Shown here one piece after another: positions 8,312 through 15,728 of a stretch of DNA of 31,584 nt. The position numbers were made by a program, and so were the translations under genes. Position 1 is the stretch's first letter; every line of letters starts with the position of its first letter. The stretch is from Akkermansiaceae bacterium UBA4589 (GTDB lineage: Bacteria > Verrucomicrobiota > Verrucomicrobiia > Verrucomicrobiales > Akkermansiaceae), in NCBI GenBank assembly GCA_002387565.1, contig DGJT01000017.1:1-31584 (forward strand), written 5' to 3'. The notes below the pieces were generated by a model, which ran no database searches, was not told the origin of the DNA, and saw nothing but the letters and a program-made list of their open reading frames with translations.

Positions 8312-11236
8312 ATGAAAATCAGAAATATATTTACACTTTGTTTCACTTTGTTAGGTCTCTTCCTATCTCCTCTACATGCGGCTGATTTAGGTGACTTACT
8401 TAAGAGCTTTAATACAGCAATGAAAGCCAAAGACTACAAAAAAGGCCTCGAAGTAGTGACTGAAATTGTAACTGAATATGGTGCAGGAGCTAGATTTAAT
8501 TATGGGCCTAAGTTTGGAGAGTTTTATTACAATAAATCTATTTGTGAAATGCAGTTGGGGCAATATGACGCAGCTGAAGCATCGCTTAAAATATGTTTAG
8601 AAAAATTTTCTAATGATCCAGATACTGAACCAAAACAAAGAAATAATTATGCTAACTACGCCAATTATAAGCTTGCAGAATTATCAAAACTTAAAAAGGA
8701 TTATTCTGCTGCCTTAACTTATACTAATGAGTTTTTAGCTAACTATGATCCTAGTAATAAATATGAAGCCAGAGTGAACTTAGTCAATGTTAAGTTGGAT
8801 AAAGTAGCGTTCAGCTTAGCTGACGGGCAAACTAAGATAGCTTTTGAGATGTTTAAAGAATTGCTTGTTGAGCCTAATTTATATGATAGAGCGGCTTTAC
8901 ATAGAGGGTGGAAAGCCTTTTTTGAAATATCTGGAGAAGATGCAGATTTACATAAACAGTTAGTTTTACTTATTCAAAGTCATCCAGAGACTATCAATGC
9001 TCTTCCTCTTGAGTCACTCAAAGGTTTTTCTGCACAACTTAAATTTGCATCATCTGCAGTAGCGCCTGAGCAAACTTATTATTATGTAGCGCAAATCCCT
9101 TCTATGCAAGATATGCTAAATACTGCAGAAGCTAACTTAGAAAGATTACAAAATCGTTCATCAGTCAAAGATGGTAAAATTACTTACTCTAAAGCTTATT
9201 TTGAACAGCTAAAAAATGAGATTGAAAAGCGCCACTTACAAAAAGAATCTCTCGATTATGGCGTTGAAATTGAAAAGGTAAGAGCATTGAGAGCTTTAGG
9301 TCAGACATCAGCTGTCATTAATTATTATGAAGGTTTAGATGCCAAGTCTGATGAAGTAGAAGAAAACTTTCTTAAGTTAGCTTATTTTAGTCTGTTAGAT
9401 ATTTATTCTCAATTAGGAAACAGAGATAAAGAGCTTCTTTATGCAGATAAGGCTAAAGCTCTAGGTGGTGATACAGGCGCTGGTTCTATTCACTTAATTA
9501 CGATTAATAGTTTTTTCCAGAGTCAAGATTACAAGAGCGCAATTGCTTACTTTAAAAGAAATAGAGCTGATATATCCAAGTTAAAAGATGTTTACCCAGA
9601 CTGTTTATTCTTAGTGGGTGTAGCTGAATATTTGCAGGCTAATTATGATGAAGCCAGAGATCTATTTGAAGAATTAGTAGAGAAGTTCCCTCAACATAAA
9701 GAGGCAAGTCAATCTGCTTACTATGCTTGCCGTTGTTTCTATTTAAACAATCAGCTTGATGAGGGCATTGCCGCTTATCAAAATTATATTAAAGATTATA
9801 GCCCTGAGGTTGGAGATAACTATGATAAGGCTTATGTCGATTTAGCTACTCTTTATAGGAAAAAAGGAGAATTAGAGGCATCAAATAAAACAGTAGATGA
9901 GTTTATAGCTAAATTCCCTAACTCTAAGCAAGCTAATGCAGCACTCATTGTTAAAGCCGATAATTTATTTCAAGATCAAAAAGTTAGCCAAGGCATAGAG
10001 CTTGTTGGAACTATTGCAGACGCTGCAGTTGCTGCAAAGGATAACAACATGATTGCTCAAGCGCTTATTCGCTTGTTTGCTATTGTGAGCCCAGAGACTG
10101 AATCTAAAGAAGGAAAGCAGGCTCTTGCTTGGTATCAAGCTTATATTGATGGTGTAGACTATGCTAATGTGTACCACTCATTCTTGCTTGGGGAAGCTCG
10201 AGACTTCTTGACCAGAGCTCAGTCAGCCGAAACAACATTAGAACATTTACGCAAAGGTATAGAAGCAGCTCCTGCCCAAGTCTCTTTAGAGAAAACATTA
10301 CCTTTTTATGCTGATTTGCTCTTAGATGAGAAAGGTATTGAAGCGGCAAAAGCAGAAATTAATAAGTTAAATTTTGCGGCTATAACTACTACTAGAAAAG
10401 CTTGGAAAGAATTAGCTCTTATTCAAGCTTACCAAAAAGTAGCAGAACAAGAAAAAACAGATAAATATGAGCCAGCCATTGCGAGTTTAGTAAAAAACTT
10501 ACGTGAGCTAGACGCTCAAAGCCTGCCATCTAAAGCTCTGTTTTCTGTAGCTCAATTTTTACATTACTCTTCTAAAACACCCCAAGAAGCTGTAGGTTTT
10601 TATGGGATTATTCAAGATAGAGGCCAAGATGAGGATCTTTGGCTGCCTGCTGTCATGGGTCGCGCTGAGTTATTAGGTGTTTCTCCTGATAAAGGTAAAA
10701 GAACAGAAGCAGCAAGCATACTTTTGGATGTTTATAAAGATGAATCACAGATTCCAGAAAGTCGCGAAAAAGCTCTATATCAAGCTCTTAAAATTTATGA
10801 ATTTTCAGAAGACTGGGCTTCACTTGAAAAATTTGCAGCGCAATACTTAGATAAGAAAAAGCATCAATTTAGAAAATATTCGCCAGAGGTAAGCCTCATG
10901 TATGCTACTTCATTTGCAGAACGTGATATGAAGGCAGAGGCTATAGCTGCTTATGCCAAAGTATTTGGTGGTCATCAGTCTGCGGCAAGAGTTTCAGCAC
11001 CTGCTATTTATGAGTGGATGAAATTAGTTTGGGAGAGAAATCAAGGAGATGATAGACAGCAAGGTTATTTGACTGGTTGGGAATTTGCGAAAGGCATGCA
11101 GCCATTTTTACAGCGTATGAGTGAAGATGAAAAAGCCAAAATGGCAAGATTAGAGGCTCTTATCAATCAATATGAAAACGAGCCTGGAATTAAAACCAAG
11201 GAACAGCTCCTTCAAGAAAAACTTAAGAACCTCTAA
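8312..11236 (+). CDS. Large secreted TPR-repeat protein of the exb operon
   Basis: 974 residues. A cleavable signal peptide (FTLCFTLLGLFLSPLHAAD, cut after about residue 24) leads into a long all-helical solenoid. TPR-like helices are spread over the whole length; clear ones include DYKKGLEVVTEI, YDAAEASLKICLEKF, QANYDEARDLFEELVEKFP, NNQLDEGIAAYQNYI and KKGELEASNKTVDEFIAKFP. No membrane helix follows the signal, so it should be periplasmic or surface-exposed. Its position directly behind exbBDD suggests it is the load of the proton motor or a scaffold, in the way CpoB/YbgF sits with Tol-Pal. That is inference from order only. Confidence 0.8.
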   Translation: MKIRNIFTLCFTLLGLFLSPLHAADLGDLLKSFNTAMKAKDYKKGLEVVTEIVTEYGAGARFNYGPKFGEFYYNKSICEMQLGQYDAAEASLKICLEKFSNDPDTEPKQRNNYANYANYKLAELSKLKKDYSAALTYTNEFLANYDPSNKYEARVNLVNVKLDKVAFSLADGQTKIAFEMFKELLVEPNLYDRAALHRGWKAFFEISGEDADLHKQLVLLIQSHPETINALPLESLKGFSAQLKFASSAVAPEQTYYYVAQIPSMQDMLNTAEANLERLQNRSSVKDGKITYSKAYFEQLKNEIEKRHLQKESLDYGVEIEKVRALRALGQTSAVINYYEGLDAKSDEVEENFLKLAYFSLLDIYSQLGNRDKELLYADKAKALGGDTGAGSIHLITINSFFQSQDYKSAIAYFKRNRADISKLKDVYPDCLFLVGVAEYLQANYDEARDLFEELVEKFPQHKEASQSAYYACRCFYLNNQLDEGIAAYQNYIKDYSPEVGDNYDKAYVDLATLYRKKGELEASNKTVDEFIAKFPNSKQANAALIVKADNLFQDQKVSQGIELVGTIADAAVAAKDNNMIAQALIRLFAIVSPETESKEGKQALAWYQAYIDGVDYANVYHSFLLGEARDFLTRAQSAETTLEHLRKGIEAAPAQVSLEKTLPFYADLLLDEKGIEAAKAEINKLNFAAITTTRKAWKELALIQAYQKVAEQEKTDKYEPAIASLVKNLRELDAQSLPSKALFSVAQFLHYSSKTPQEAVGFYGIIQDRGQDEDLWLPAVMGRAELLGVSPDKGKRTEAASILLDVYKDESQIPESREKALYQALKIYEFSEDWASLEKFAAQYLDKKKHQFRKYSPEVSLMYATSFAERDMKAEAIAAYAKVFGGHQSAARVSAPAIYEWMKLVWERNQGDDRQQGYLTGWEFAKGMQPFLQRMSEDEKAKMARLEALINQYENEPGIKTKEQLLQEKLKNL

Positions 11237-11247
11237 AATAGATACCT

Positions 11248-12204
11248 ATGAAAAAAATTATTCATTCACTACTTTTAGTTGCATTACTTATTAGTCCAGT
11301 TCAAGCAGAACTTCCTGTTTACATGATGCCTAAAGGTTCGGCAGGCGGACTAGTATACCTTATTAAAGGAGATGCAGCTGGGGTTACTTATGTTACCCAA
11401 AAAGGTTCAGCAGCATTTAAAGAGGTAAGCACTAGGCAGCTTGATGGCATTTATTTTTTAACTCCTAAATCTTATTTAGAAGCGCAAATTGCTTATGAAA
11501 AAGGTGATTATGCAAAAGCACAACAGTTATTAAAAACCTGTGTTGAAACCTATGCTAATTTTAGAGGGGTGAAAGGTAATTTTGCAGATCTTGCTTGGTA
11601 TGAAAATTTAGTTATTGAATTCCAGCTAAAAGGTGAATCTGCAATTGCCTCAGCAGGAGCAGAATTAGCTAGTTTTAATAAACAGAGCTTAGATAATAAA
11701 GGTCATCAATTACAAGTTGAGCTTTGGTCTGAAATTTGGAGTTTGGTTGCTGAAGGTGATAAATGGAAGAAAATGTTACGTGAGATAGATCCATTATTAG
11801 AGTCTAAAGAAATGAGCTTTAATTTCAAATCTCAACTCTACTATTTAAAAGGTCTCGCAAGTGAAAAAGATGGGAAAACAAAAGAAGCTATTCCAGCTTA
11901 CCAGCAAGTATTGATTTATGGACGCCCTAATCAAGCCTTCTATAAACAAACTTTATTAAGCCTTTTAAACTTACAAACAAAAGATGCCAAAGCTATCGCT
12001 TATTTAAAGAGTTCAACTCCTTCAGAAGTGCAGTTAAGTCAACCAGGGGCCAAAGTGGTGGCTGAGGTTTCTGGTCTTATTAAAATGTATGAAGCTTTTT
12101 ACCCTCAAGAAAATATTCAAAATGATTATTTACAGTGGAAAGGCTATTATGTAAAACAAAAGAAATCTAAAGATGAGCAAGATGAGGAAAACTCAGAAGC
12201 TTAA
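11248..12204 (+). CDS. Secreted TPR-type protein, second of the exb operon
   Basis: 318 residues with a signal peptide (HSLLLVALLISPVQAE, cut after about residue 20). A short beta-type stretch follows (MPKGSAGGLVYLIKGDAAGV), then helical repeats such as AQIAYEKGDYAKAQQLLKTC and SEKDGKTKEAIPAYQQVLIY. The tail is highly charged (KKSKDEQDEENSEA). I do not recognise a named family. It starts 11 bases after the 974-aa gene and is probably translated with it. Both TPR products share the secreted-solenoid plan, which suggests one periplasmic complex. Confidence 0.72.
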   Translation: MKKIIHSLLLVALLISPVQAELPVYMMPKGSAGGLVYLIKGDAAGVTYVTQKGSAAFKEVSTRQLDGIYFLTPKSYLEAQIAYEKGDYAKAQQLLKTCVETYANFRGVKGNFADLAWYENLVIEFQLKGESAIASAGAELASFNKQSLDNKGHQLQVELWSEIWSLVAEGDKWKKMLREIDPLLESKEMSFNFKSQLYYLKGLASEKDGKTKEAIPAYQQVLIYGRPNQAFYKQTLLSLLNLQTKDAKAIAYLKSSTPSEVQLSQPGAKVVAEVSGLIKMYEAFYPQENIQNDYLQWKGYYVKQKKSKDEQDEENSEA

Positions 12205-12234
12205 TTATTTAGATATTTAAAATACCCTATTAAC

Positions 12235-12663
12235 ATGAAATTAATTATCACTAGTCTTATTGCAGCTCTTGGTTTTGCTATGGCTCAACCAGATGCGAGT
12301 ACTTATATTACCTGTCAAGCTTGTCATGGTGCAGATGCCAAAGGTTTACAGTTAGGTCCTAATTTAAAAATGGCCCCATCACTTATTGGCTCAGAGTATG
12401 TGGTAGGCAAGCCAGAACTTTTAGCTTTAATCATTCTTAAAGGCATTCAAAAAGAAGGTGCTGACTATGCTGGTGTTATGGCCGGCATGGAAGCCATGTT
12501 CGCTGATGATCAAAAATTAGCTGATGTGATGACTTATGTTCGTACAGGTTTTGGCAACACAGCTGAGGCAGTAACTGTCGAGCAAGCTAAGGCTTATCGT
12601 GCTCAATGGGCAGATATCAAAGCGCCTGTTACAAGAGCGAAACTCTCTGAGTTAGCAAAATAA
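12235..12663 (+). CDS. Small periplasmic c-type cytochrome, end of the exb operon
   Basis: 142 residues. A signal peptide (MKLIITSLIAALGFAMAQ) is followed by a single haem-attachment motif CQACH (Cys27, Cys30, His31). GLQLGPNLKMAPSLIGSEYV and a methionine-rich GVMAGMEAMF region probably provide the axial Met, with ADVMTYVRTGFGN as the C-terminal helix. The pattern is class I cytochrome c. It would carry single electrons in the periplasm; no oxidase or dehydrogenase partner is encoded next to it. It starts 30 bases after the TPR gene, so it appears to belong to the exb operon, which is an odd pairing. Confidence 0.85.
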   Translation: MKLIITSLIAALGFAMAQPDASTYITCQACHGADAKGLQLGPNLKMAPSLIGSEYVVGKPELLALIILKGIQKEGADYAGVMAGMEAMFADDQKLADVMTYVRTGFGNTAEAVTVEQAKAYRAQWADIKAPVTRAKLSELAK

Positions 12664-12819
12664 GCTTGCTTTTATTATAAATTTAAAGCATAACCCGTTT
12701 CCCAATTAAGTTTAGTTTGGTTGATTGCCTCTTGATGGTCATCCTAAAAGGTATCTTTACTCAGTAAATAAGGCTTAACTAGACTTAAGAGGTTCATTAA
12801 CCTTAACAACCAGTAGACC

Positions 12820-13074
12820 ATGTCAAAACTAACATTAGAAGAAGCTAAAACTAGCGCCAACGATACAGGTAGTCCTGATTATCAAATTGTTGCTCTTACT
12901 CAGAGAATCACTCAGTTAACAGAGCATTTGCAAACGAATAAAAAAGACCATTCATGCCGTCGCGGCCTTTTGGTCCTTGTAGCTAGAAGAAAGAAATTGC
13001 TTCGCTACCTTAAAACTGAGTCACCTGAACGATTTGAAAAAGTAGTTCAAGGGTTAGGCTTACGTTCTAAGTAA
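12820..13074 (+). CDS. rpsO: 30S ribosomal protein S15
   Basis: 84 residues, slightly shorter than the usual 88-89 at the N-terminus. The signature TGSPDYQIVALTQRITQLT, the 16S rRNA-binding KKDHSCRRGLLVLVARRKKL stretch and the end RFEKVVQGLGLR are all present. S15 is a primary binder of 16S rRNA helices 20-22. The 156-bp leader has a five-base stem (AGGTT-catt-AACCT, 12790-12803) close to the start that could serve feedback control, but I see no known pseudoknot. A strong intrinsic terminator follows, then pnp, the common rpsO-pnp order. Confidence 0.95.
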   Translation: MSKLTLEEAKTSANDTGSPDYQIVALTQRITQLTEHLQTNKKDHSCRRGLLVLVARRKKLLRYLKTESPERFEKVVQGLGLRSK

Positions 13075-13088
13075 AATCATTTTAAAAC

Positions 13089-13124
13089 AAAATTGGGTGG
13101 CTTATAGCTGCCCAATTTTTTGTT
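13089..13124 (+). terminator. Intrinsic terminator between rpsO and pnp
   Basis: Thirteen-pair stem (13089-13101 with 13107-13119, two G-U pairs) around a TTATA loop, followed by a T-run. It is preceded by an A-run, so the outer stem is A-T. This is a textbook Rho-independent terminator and could let some transcription through to pnp. Confidence 0.88.
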
Positions 13125-13125
13125 T

Positions 13126-13143
13126 GGCATACAATTATATGCC
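13126..13143 (+). promoter_or_regulatory. Small hairpin in the pnp leader
   Basis: GGCATA and TATGCC arms (six pairs) around a CAATTA loop directly after the rpsO terminator and 18 bases before the pnp ATG. In enterobacteria pnp leaders carry hairpins used for RNase III/PNPase autocontrol. Whether this short stem has that role is unknown. Confidence 0.3.
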
Positions 13144-13161
13144 TAAGAATTCATTAATATT

Positions 13162-15258
13162 ATGACAATAAACAAAATAACTAGTCAGGTAGGGGAATTC
13201 CCTATCACATTTGAAACAGGTAAGATGGCCAAGCTCGCGGATGGAGCTGTCGTTGTTACTTCAGGTGAGACAACAGTACTCGTGACTGCTTGTTCTCTAA
13301 CAAAAATTAAACCAGGTCAATCTTGGTTCCCTCTTTCTGTAGAGTACAAAGAAAGAGCATTCGCAGCTGGTGTTTTCCCAGGTGGTTACTTTAAGCGTGA
13401 AGGTCGTCCAACTGAGAAGGAAATTCTCACTTGCCGCATGACAGACAGACCATTACGTCCGCTTTTCCCTAAAGGTTACCTTTATGAAACGCAAATCGTA
13501 GCATTAATGCTTTCTGCTGATGGCATCAACGATGCTGACATTCTTGCTATGAATGGTGCTTCTGCAGCATTAGTGATTTCTGACATCCCATTTGAACGTC
13601 CTATTGGCGCTGTGCGCGTAGGTCGTGTAGACGGCGAGTTTATCATTAATCCAACTTTCGAACAACGTGAGGTTTCAGACCTTGATCTTGTTTATGTTGG
13701 AGACAAGGAAAATGTAATCATGATTGAAGGTGGTGCTGACCAAATTCCTGAAGAGGAATTCATTAAGGCATTACATTTTGCCCAAGAAAATGTGCAAAAA
13801 CTTGTACAAGCTCAAGAAGAGCTACAAGCTGTTGCTGGTAAAGAAACTCGTGAATATCAAGTTTCAGTAGCTGAGCAAGACTTGCTTGATATTGCTTATG
13901 AAGTGGCAGGAGACCGTATCGAAGCTGCTATTTATGCTGACTCTAAAGTTGAGCGTGCTAAGAAAGTAGGAGCTCTTCGTGATGAAGTAGAGGCTACGAT
14001 TAAAGAGCGTTTCCCAGAAACATCAGATTTTGCTATTGAAGAAGCTTTTGAATACCTTCAGAAAAAGGCATTTCGTATTTCTATCTTAGATAAAGGTAAG
14101 CGTGCTGATGGTCGTTCACCAGAAGATTTGCGTGAACTTTTTGCTGAGGAAGGCTTACTTCCACGTGTGCATGGTTCAGCTCTTTTTGCTCGTGGTGAAA
14201 CACAGGCTTTGGCGGTAACGACACTTGCACCAGCAGATGAACGTCAATACTTTGACAACTATGCAGGCGGTGAAGACAGCAAGCAGTTTATATTGCATTA
14301 CAGTTTCCCTCCATTTTCAGTGGGTGAAGCAGGCCGTTTTGGTGGCTTGAACCGTCGTGAAATTGGTCACGGTAACTTAGCTGAGCGTTCAATTGCTCCA
14401 GTGATTCCAGATGAAGAGGACTTCCCTTACGCAGTACGTACCGTATCAGAAGTACTTGAATCAAATGGTTCGTCATCAATGGCTACAGTTTGTGCAGGTA
14501 CGATGTCACTTCTCGGCGCAGGTGTACCACTTAAAGCTCCAGTTTCAGGTATTTCAGTTGGTCTTGTGACTGAGTTTGATGAATCAGGTAAGATGCTTCG
14601 CTACAACCGTTTGTTGGACATTATTGGTTCAGAAGATTTTTATGGTGACATGGACTTTAAACTCTGTGGTACTCCAGATGGTGTAACCAGTTATCAGCTT
14701 GATCTTAAGCTCCCAGGTATCCCACTTTCTATCCTCGAAGAAGCTATTTACCAAGCCAAAGAAGGTAGAGCTTTAGTACTCGATAAAATGCTTTCTGTTA
14801 TTTCTGATACAGCAGCACTTTCTGAGCATGCTCCACGTATTCATACTATGCAAATTGATGCAAACCGCATTGGTGAGCTCATAGGACCAGGAGGTAAAAA
14901 TATCAAAGCGATTCAAGCTGAATCAGGCGCTGATGTGAGCGTTGAAGACGGTGGTATTGTGACTATCTGTGCAGTTAAAAAAGAAAGCTTAAATGCTGCT
15001 ATTTCTGCTATTGAAGCCATGTTTAAAGAGATTGAATTAGATGAAATCTACGAAGGTCCAATCGTATCAACCACTAAGTTTGGTGCGTTCATGAACGTGA
15101 TTCCAGGCAAAGATGGCTTAATTCATATTTCAGAACTTGCTAACCAACGTGTAGAAAATACCGAAGATGTCGTCAAAGTAGGCGATATTGTTAAAGCTAA
15201 GTGCATCGGTATCGACGACAAGGGGAGAGCCAAGATGAGCTTACGCGCCGTTAATTAG
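13162..15258 (+). CDS. pnp: Polyribonucleotide nucleotidyltransferase (PNPase)
   Basis: Phosphorolytic 3'-5' exoribonuclease of the RNA degradation machinery. The 698 residues show the standard order: first RNase PH domain (TGKMAKLADGAVVVTSGETT; FKREGRPTEKEILTCRMTDR), all-helical linker, catalytic second RNase PH domain (LFARGETQALAVTTLA; SEVLESNGSSSMATVCAGT; SEDFYGDMDFKLCG), KH domain with IGPGGKNIKAIQ near residue 573, and C-terminal S1 domain (GAFMNVIPGKDGLIHISE). Codon use is that of a strongly expressed gene (CGT, GGT, AAG). It lies downstream of rpsO with a terminator between them. Confidence 0.97.
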   Translation: MTINKITSQVGEFPITFETGKMAKLADGAVVVTSGETTVLVTACSLTKIKPGQSWFPLSVEYKERAFAAGVFPGGYFKREGRPTEKEILTCRMTDRPLRPLFPKGYLYETQIVALMLSADGINDADILAMNGASAALVISDIPFERPIGAVRVGRVDGEFIINPTFEQREVSDLDLVYVGDKENVIMIEGGADQIPEEEFIKALHFAQENVQKLVQAQEELQAVAGKETREYQVSVAEQDLLDIAYEVAGDRIEAAIYADSKVERAKKVGALRDEVEATIKERFPETSDFAIEEAFEYLQKKAFRISILDKGKRADGRSPEDLRELFAEEGLLPRVHGSALFARGETQALAVTTLAPADERQYFDNYAGGEDSKQFILHYSFPPFSVGEAGRFGGLNRREIGHGNLAERSIAPVIPDEEDFPYAVRTVSEVLESNGSSSMATVCAGTMSLLGAGVPLKAPVSGISVGLVTEFDESGKMLRYNRLLDIIGSEDFYGDMDFKLCGTPDGVTSYQLDLKLPGIPLSILEEAIYQAKEGRALVLDKMLSVISDTAALSEHAPRIHTMQIDANRIGELIGPGGKNIKAIQAESGADVSVEDGGIVTICAVKKESLNAAISAIEAMFKEIELDEIYEGPIVSTTKFGAFMNVIPGKDGLIHISELANQRVENTEDVVKVGDIVKAKCIGIDDKGRAKMSLRAVN

Positions 15259-15261
15259 TCC

Positions 15262-15359
15262 TTGATGTTAATTTGAGGCATTAACTGCTTTATGAGTATT
15301 TTTAGTAGGTACTACAAAAAATACTCATAGCATTGTTTCTTCTCTCAAATTAACATCAA
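15262..15359 (+). terminator. Nested double hairpin after pnp
   Basis: The outer arms 15262-15277 and 15344-15359 are perfect 16-base complements. Inside them 15291-15308 and 15312-15329 form an 18-pair stem with one A/A mismatch and a three-base loop. The structure begins three bases after the pnp stop. The outer arm lacks a following T-tract, while the inner stem contains T5 and A6 runs. It probably stops transcription or shields the pnp 3' end from exonucleases, including PNPase itself. Confidence 0.65.
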
Positions 15360-15400
15360 TAACTTATAGACTATTTATCATTTGAGCTTGCCAAAACGCC

Positions 15401-15438
15401 TTGCTCAAATAAAAAATAACGCTATAACTAATTAGTTA
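15401..15438 (+). promoter_or_regulatory. Candidate promoter with a 14-bp palindrome over its start region
   Basis: TTGCTC (15401-15406), 16-base spacer, TATAAC (15423-15428). The perfect palindrome TAACTAATTAGTTA (15425-15438) overlaps the -10 box and the likely start site, where a repressor would sit. The -35 match is weak. An eight-base inverted repeat (15380-15387 with 15403-15410) lies across the -35 region. It would drive the structured element and rlmN. Confidence 0.35.
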
Positions 15439-15479
15439 ATAGAACGTTTAAAAAAGCAGCTTGGGTTTTGGTTAGCCTA

Positions 15480-15697
15480 AGGAGACTGTTTGAAGTGTAT
15501 TAATGACAAGCCAAACGCTAGTTTTTTCATAAGCAAGGCAAGACCGTAGTCTGGTATAGCCATACCAGACAAGGGAGTAACGCAGCTTATGGGAAAAAGA
15601 GCTTTGGTAGTCATCATTAGTATATTTGCGTTAGCAAAGTAATTTTCTAAAATTTAAGCTAAAAAACTTGTTGTTGATAGACTTTAAATAGTCTCCT
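15480..15697 (+). repeat. 218-bp imperfect palindrome upstream of rlmN (structured RNA or MITE-like element)
   Basis: The end arms 15480-15510 and 15667-15697 match as inverted repeats at 25 of 31 positions. Further pairs follow inward: CCAAA/TTTGG (15511-15515, 15603-15607), a 13-pair stem (15522-15534, 15585-15597), and a perfect 9-pair hairpin GTCTGGTAT-agcc-ATACCAGAC (15549-15570). Five of the six arm differences, and the two in the 13-pair stem, are G-U pairs if the plus strand is transcribed; the sixth arm difference is G/G. The right arm carries about 59 extra bases (15608-15666). No clear target-site duplication flanks it. It ends 31 bases before the rlmN ATG. It could be a cis-acting leader RNA, or a decayed non-autonomous palindromic mobile element. 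Confidence 0.7.
15589..15642 (+). CDS. Possible 17-codon leader ORF inside the palindrome
   Basis: An ATG at 15589 opens a 17-residue frame reading MGKRALVVIISIFALAK, a basic start followed by a hydrophobic stretch like a tiny membrane peptide. Its ATG lies within the right arm of the 13-pair stem, so folding would hide the start. Most of its body is the part of the right arm that has no partner in the left arm. Such a short frame can occur by chance. Confidence 0.2.
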   Translation: MGKRALVVIISIFALAK

Positions 15698-15728
15698 CAG
15701 CTGTTTCTTTGTTTAGTAGATAATTTTC

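Noticed and set aside
9965..10349. Two minus-strand ORFs inside the 974-aa TPR gene
   Set aside because: They overlap the continuous TPR coding frame and show no motif or start context.
15470..15707. Target-site duplication around the 218-bp palindrome
   Set aside because: The flanks (...GCCTA on the left, CAGCTG... on the right) share no direct repeat, so a recent transposition event is not supported by the flanks.
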